8,751 nt of DNA from positions 1-8,751 of the forward strand of contig JAPOOT010000391.1 in assembly GCA_026713285.1 (NCBI GenBank). Direction: 5' to 3'. A model generated the notes under the pieces. That model made no database searches and was not told where the DNA came from. It saw only the letters and a program-made list of their open reading frames with translations. The DNA comes from Gemmatimonadota bacterium. Its GTDB lineage: Bacteria > JAAXHH01. Numbering within the stretch: position 1 is the first letter of the stretch; each line of letters begins with the position of its first letter. Of this stretch, positions 5,842 to 8,751 are shown in pieces. The translations under genes and the position numbers were made by a program.

Positions 5842-8547
5842 ATGAAACGCCGTAGCTGTCCGCGGACGGCCATTCTGGCCTCAGTCCTCGTACTGATTGC
5901 TCTGACGTCCGGCCCGGCAGGGGCACAGTCCGGCCGCCTCGGTGGTGTCGTCGCCGATGCGACGGGCGCCGTGCTAACGGGGGTAACGGTCACGCTATAC
6001 GGCGGACTCGGCGAACCAGGGGTGTCAATGACGGACAGCGCGGGCCGGTTCGCGTTTGCCGGTCTGCCGCCAGGCGCCTACCGGCTTGCCGCCGAGTTGA
6101 GCGGCTACTCGCCGGCTTCCGTCGACGACATCGTCATCGCGAACGAACCGGTAGAAGTGCCGGTCATCGGGTTGTTGCTCGTCGTCCTCAGCGACCCACT
6201 GGTCGTGACCGCAACACGAACCGAGCAGCCGTTGCGAGACGTGCCGATGAGCGTTTCGGCGTTCATCGGTGACGACATCGAACGCCGCGACCTGGAGGAC
6301 GTGGCGGAGCTTGCCCATTGGACACCCGGTCTCACCGTGGTGGACCAGGGCGCGCGGGGCGCCAACGTGCTCATCGTGCGCGGGCTGCACACCGACTCGC
6401 TGAATGGGTCCGGAGCAGGTGACACCGGCGTTGCGACCTACATGGGTGACGTGCCGGTCGAGGTCGACCTGCGGCTCAGCGACATCGAGCGGGTGGAGGT
6501 GCTGCTCGGACCACAGGGGACGCTGTACGGCGCGGGGACGCTTGCCGGCGCCGTGCGATACCTCCCCCGCCGGCCGGACACCGAGCGTCGCACGTTCGAC
6601 CTGCGCACGGACTTGTTCGGTCTTGCCCACGGCGGGTCCGTGGGTCACGACGCCGGCCTCACCTTCAACCTGCCGCTCATTCGAACGAGACTTGCGCTGC
6701 GTGGGGCCATCGACCGTTTCGCCGATCCCGGTTTCATCGACTACGACTACCTGCTGATCGAACCGGGCGTTTCGGAACCGGAGCCGGACCTGACCGATCC
6801 GCAAGCGGTTGCCGCCAATCTCCGGCAGGAGCCTGACGCCAACACGGAGGAGACGCTGTCCGTTCGCTTCTCCCTGCTGTGGAAGACGAGTTCGAAGTGG
6901 TCGGCTCTACTCTCCTACCACCTGCAAGACCGGCGGGCCGGCGCGCGCCAGATCAATCACGCGTCGTCGTTCGGGACTGGCCGGTACGTCTCCGCGCACC
7001 GCTTCCTCGAGCCATTGGACAGGAAGGACCAACTCGCAAGCCTTGAACTGAATTGGGATCTCGGTTTCGTATCGCTCACGTCCGCGACCGGCTACTCGTG
7101 GGGCTCGACGTTCGCGTCGAGTGATCAAACCGACTTGCTGATCCAGGAGTTCGGCATTGCACGGCTATTGCCGAACAACTTTCCGGAACTGGACCGCGCG
7201 CGGGCACTCGACCCACACGTGTCGGCAACGGACCTGACGTCACGGTTTAGTACTTTCGCGGCCTACACGCAGGGTGAGTCCGAACGTCGACGCCTGAGTT
7301 GGGAGGCGCGGTTGGTCTCAACGGGCGACGGGCCGTGGCGCTGGGTCGGCGGCGCCTTCTTCAATGATGCCCGACGGAGCGGAACGGGCCGCGAACTCGC
7401 GCCCGGTCTTACGGAGTTTTCAGGCGTGACGCCTGTCCTGAAGGGCCGTCCCGTCTCCGATCCGGTCGAGTACTACAGCTTCTCCCGGGAATCGGTGACG
7501 GAGCATGCGCTGTTCGGCGAGGTCTCGCTGCAGTTGGGCGGCTGGCGGCTCAGCGGGGGTGGCCGGTGGTTCGGTTACGACGTCGCGACCGGAAACCAGA
7601 CCGAGTTCCCGTACACCCCGGCGTACAACTCGCCTTACGAGGATTTCGATGCCGACGACAGCGGATTTCTTTTCAAGGGCAGCGTCAGCTATCGCTTCGG
7701 CGGCGGGACCAACGTCTACTTCACCCGATCCGAGGGCTATCGCATCGGCGGCGGCAACAACTTCCGTGTCTGTACTGACGAGGAGATTGCCCTGCTCACC
7801 GATGACGATCCCGAGAACGATCCGCCGCAGGCAGGTTGCATCTACGCCCATCAGGCGCTGGTCAAACCGGATCGGACAACGAACTACGAGATTGGCCTGC
7901 GCCGCTCGTGGAGTGGGGACCGCGTTGTGATGGACGCTTCGCTGTTTCACGTCGATTGGCGGGACATCCAGGTGGCTGGGGTCACGCCGTTCAGCGCGCA
8001 GGGGATCACGCTGAACGGCGCCGGCGCCGTCAGCCGCGGGGTCGAGATTGCCGCGAGCGCCGGTATTACTGGCGCACTGCGGTTGCGTGGTTCGTGGTCT
8101 TACACGCGGGCCGCCTTGAGTCAGGATTCACCCGGACTGCTCGGCGCCGGCGCCGACGCATTCAAGGGAGACCGACTGGCCGGGGCGCCGCGGAGTCAGG
8201 GCAGTCTCTTCGCCTCCTACGGCACGTTACTCGGCGACGACGCAGTGCTTGAATTGCTCTACGGCTACAGCTACATCGGCGATGTGCTTACCCGCATCGG
8301 CGAGCGATCCGGCGGTGAGCGTCTCCCGTCGTACGATCTCCACACCATAACCGCGTCGGTGTCGAAGGACGCGTGGACGGTGGCCGTCTATGCCGATAAT
8401 CTCCTCAACGAATACGCAGTCACAAGCGCGCGTCAGACGCCCGCGCAAATCGGCCGCACCGAGGAAGGCTTCACCTCGCGGCGGTACTTCGCCAACGTGC
8501 TTACTCCGCGGCGGGCCGGGGTCCGACTCCGCTACACCTTTCGCTAG
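5842..8547 (+). CDS. TonB-dependent receptor with N-terminal carboxypeptidase-regulatory-like domain
   Basis: This outer-membrane importer is of a different subfamily from genes 1 and 2. From the ATG at 5842 it has 901 aa. Residues 1-28 are a clear signal peptide (MKRR, hydrophobic core, A-G-A before Q29). Residues about 32-114 form a carboxypeptidase-regulatory-like beta domain (GGVVADATGAVL, then AGRFAFAGLPPGAYRL). DPLVVTATRTE at 118-128 is the TonB box. The plug spans about 129-245 (VLIVRGL at 176-182; IERVEVLLGPQGTLYGAG at 215-232). The barrel runs to the end, including KPDRTTNYEIGLRRSW. C644 and C666 bracket an acidic loop. It ends RLRYTFR, with F penultimate. An in-frame ATG at 5740 would add 34 residues, but it puts the signal peptide too far inside and its ribosome site sits in a hairpin arm. 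The site before 5842 is weak (GGA at 5834-5836). Substrate is unknown. Confidence 0.95.
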   Translation: MKRRSCPRTAILASVLVLIALTSGPAGAQSGRLGGVVADATGAVLTGVTVTLYGGLGEPGVSMTDSAGRFAFAGLPPGAYRLAAELSGYSPASVDDIVIANEPVEVPVIGLLLVVLSDPLVVTATRTEQPLRDVPMSVSAFIGDDIERRDLEDVAELAHWTPGLTVVDQGARGANVLIVRGLHTDSLNGSGAGDTGVATYMGDVPVEVDLRLSDIERVEVLLGPQGTLYGAGTLAGAVRYLPRRPDTERRTFDLRTDLFGLAHGGSVGHDAGLTFNLPLIRTRLALRGAIDRFADPGFIDYDYLLIEPGVSEPEPDLTDPQAVAANLRQEPDANTEETLSVRFSLLWKTSSKWSALLSYHLQDRRAGARQINHASSFGTGRYVSAHRFLEPLDRKDQLASLELNWDLGFVSLTSATGYSWGSTFASSDQTDLLIQEFGIARLLPNNFPELDRARALDPHVSATDLTSRFSTFAAYTQGESERRRLSWEARLVSTGDGPWRWVGGAFFNDARRSGTGRELAPGLTEFSGVTPVLKGRPVSDPVEYYSFSRESVTEHALFGEVSLQLGGWRLSGGGRWFGYDVATGNQTEFPYTPAYNSPYEDFDADDSGFLFKGSVSYRFGGGTNVYFTRSEGYRIGGGNNFRVCTDEEIALLTDDDPENDPPQAGCIYAHQALVKPDRTTNYEIGLRRSWSGDRVVMDASLFHVDWRDIQVAGVTPFSAQGITLNGAGAVSRGVEIAASAGITGALRLRGSWSYTRAALSQDSPGLLGAGADAFKGDRLAGAPRSQGSLFASYGTLLGDDAVLELLYGYSYIGDVLTRIGERSGGERLPSYDLHTITASVSKDAWTVAVYADNLLNEYAVTSARQTPAQIGRTEEGFTSRRYFANVLTPRRAGVRLRYTFR

Positions 8548-8566
8548 TTGTTCACGGGGTCCGGAT

Positions 8567-8585
8567 GCGCCCCGGCGGGTGTTTT
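8567..8585 (+). terminator. Weak candidate terminator after gene 3
   Basis: A six-pair stem (8567-8572 with 8577-8582: four G-C pairs and two G-U pairs, loop CGGC) leads straight into TTTT at 8582-8585, about 20 bases after the gene 3 stop. A competing stem pairs CGGGG at 8555-8559 with CCCCG at 8570-8574. Both are short, so this is only a candidate end of transcription. Confidence 0.3.
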
Positions 8586-8609
8586 CATGCTGGACGCGTT
8601 CGCTACAAT
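8582..8609 (+). promoter_or_regulatory. Candidate promoter for a gene beyond the window
   Basis: TTTTCA (8582-8587) and TACAAT (8604-8609) match the sigma-70 -35 and -10 hexamers at 4 of 6 and 5 of 6 positions, with a 16-base spacer. They lie after the last gene and point towards the right edge. The -35 overlaps the T run of the candidate terminator, and chance matches of this quality are not rare. Confidence 0.27.
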
Positions 8610-8711
8610 CACCGGACATTGCAGTGCCGGCCGTCTGCGGGTTCGATCCGGTCGCCGATGGTGTCCAGGGAGATCTGTGACGACCCCGGCGCTGGGGCCT
8701 TCCGCAAACCA

Positions 8712-8720
8712 TGCTATGCT
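8712..8720 (+). promoter_or_regulatory. Candidate extended -10 element near the right edge
   Basis: TGC followed by TATGCT has the form of an extended -10 promoter (TGn plus a -10 hexamer). No good -35 lies 16-18 bases upstream, which extended -10 promoters can tolerate. It would start a short leader just before the gene suspected at the edge. Confidence 0.25.
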
Positions 8721-8737
8721 GATAGCGGTCAACTCGA

Positions 8738-8743
8738 AGAAGG
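8738..8743 (+). promoter_or_regulatory. Ribosome-binding-site-like run at the right edge
   Basis: AGAAGG lies 8 bases before the end of the window. With normal spacing a start codon would fall at about 8750-8755, at or beyond the edge. The start itself is not visible. Confidence 0.35.
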
Positions 8744-8751
8744 CCTGTCAG

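Larger units (their letters stand above)
8548..8751 (+). other. Region after gene 3 with no convincing gene
   Basis: These 204 bases contain short open frames on both strands, but none starts with a ribosome site or shows recognisable protein features. They carry a weak hairpin with a T run just after gene 3, two promoter-like sequences and a ribosome-binding-site-like run at the edge. The likely content is the end of the gene 3 transcript and the leader of a further + strand gene outside the window. Confidence 0.5.

Noticed and set aside
7642..7665. DFDADDSG in gene 3 as an EF-hand-like calcium loop
   Set aside because: The spacing resembles DxDxD only loosely, and the segment leads directly into a barrel strand (FLFKGSVSYRF). 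There is not enough support for calcium binding.
8390..8680. A 96-codon + strand frame crossing the end of gene 3
   Set aside because: It begins inside the conserved C-terminal barrel of gene 3 in another frame and shows no protein-like features afterwards.
8544..8732. A 62-codon - strand frame in the region after gene 3
   Set aside because: No ribosome site, no motifs, and it overlaps the end of gene 3. It is indistinguishable from chance.
1..8751. SusC/SusD pair, siderophore operon, CRISPR array or transposon
   Set aside because: No SusD-like lipoprotein, siderophore enzyme, regularly spaced repeats, transposase or terminal inverted repeats were seen. The receptors alone do not justify such labels.

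Overview
The window holds three complete genes, all on the + strand. Each encodes a TonB-dependent outer-membrane receptor: signal peptide, TonB box, plug and 22-strand-type barrel region. They fill nearly all of the 8.75 kb. No RNA gene, CRISPR array, insertion sequence or phage gene was seen. The organism must be a diderm (Gram-negative) bacterium, because TonB-dependent receptors work only in an outer membrane powered from the inner membrane. The sequence is GC-rich, with G or C favoured at third codon positions. The receptor types resemble those expanded in Pseudomonadota such as Xanthomonas/Caulobacter/sphingomonad-like lineages and in other diderm environmental bacteria. Three genes do not allow a firm taxon.

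Layout: positions 1-25 carry the ribosome binding site of gene 1. Gene 1 (26-2827, 933 aa) and gene 2 (2861-5671, 936 aa) are tandem paralogues, collinear almost residue for residue and separated by 33 bases. Gene 2 appears to start at TTG. A 170-base gap (5672-5841) contains a 10-bp inverted repeat. Gene 3 (5842-8547, 901 aa from the preferred start) is a different class of receptor, with a carboxypeptidase-regulatory-like domain ahead of its TonB box. The last 204 bases (8548-8751) hold no convincing gene. They show weak promoter-like sequences and a ribosome-binding-site-like run at the very edge, suggesting another + strand gene begins just outside.

Together the genes look like an outer-membrane uptake locus made only of receptors. 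Genes 1 and 2 probably arose by local duplication and may share transcription. Gene 3 may be co-transcribed or separately controlled, depending on whether the 5705-5733 hairpin terminates. No TonB/ExbB/ExbD, SusD-like lipoprotein, periplasmic binding protein, transporter, enzyme, anti-sigma factor or regulator is present, so no substrate can be assigned. I did not find a clearly new system. The most notable points are the tandem pair with four invariant cysteine pairs, the non-ATG start of gene 2, and the non-aromatic last residue shared by all three barrels.
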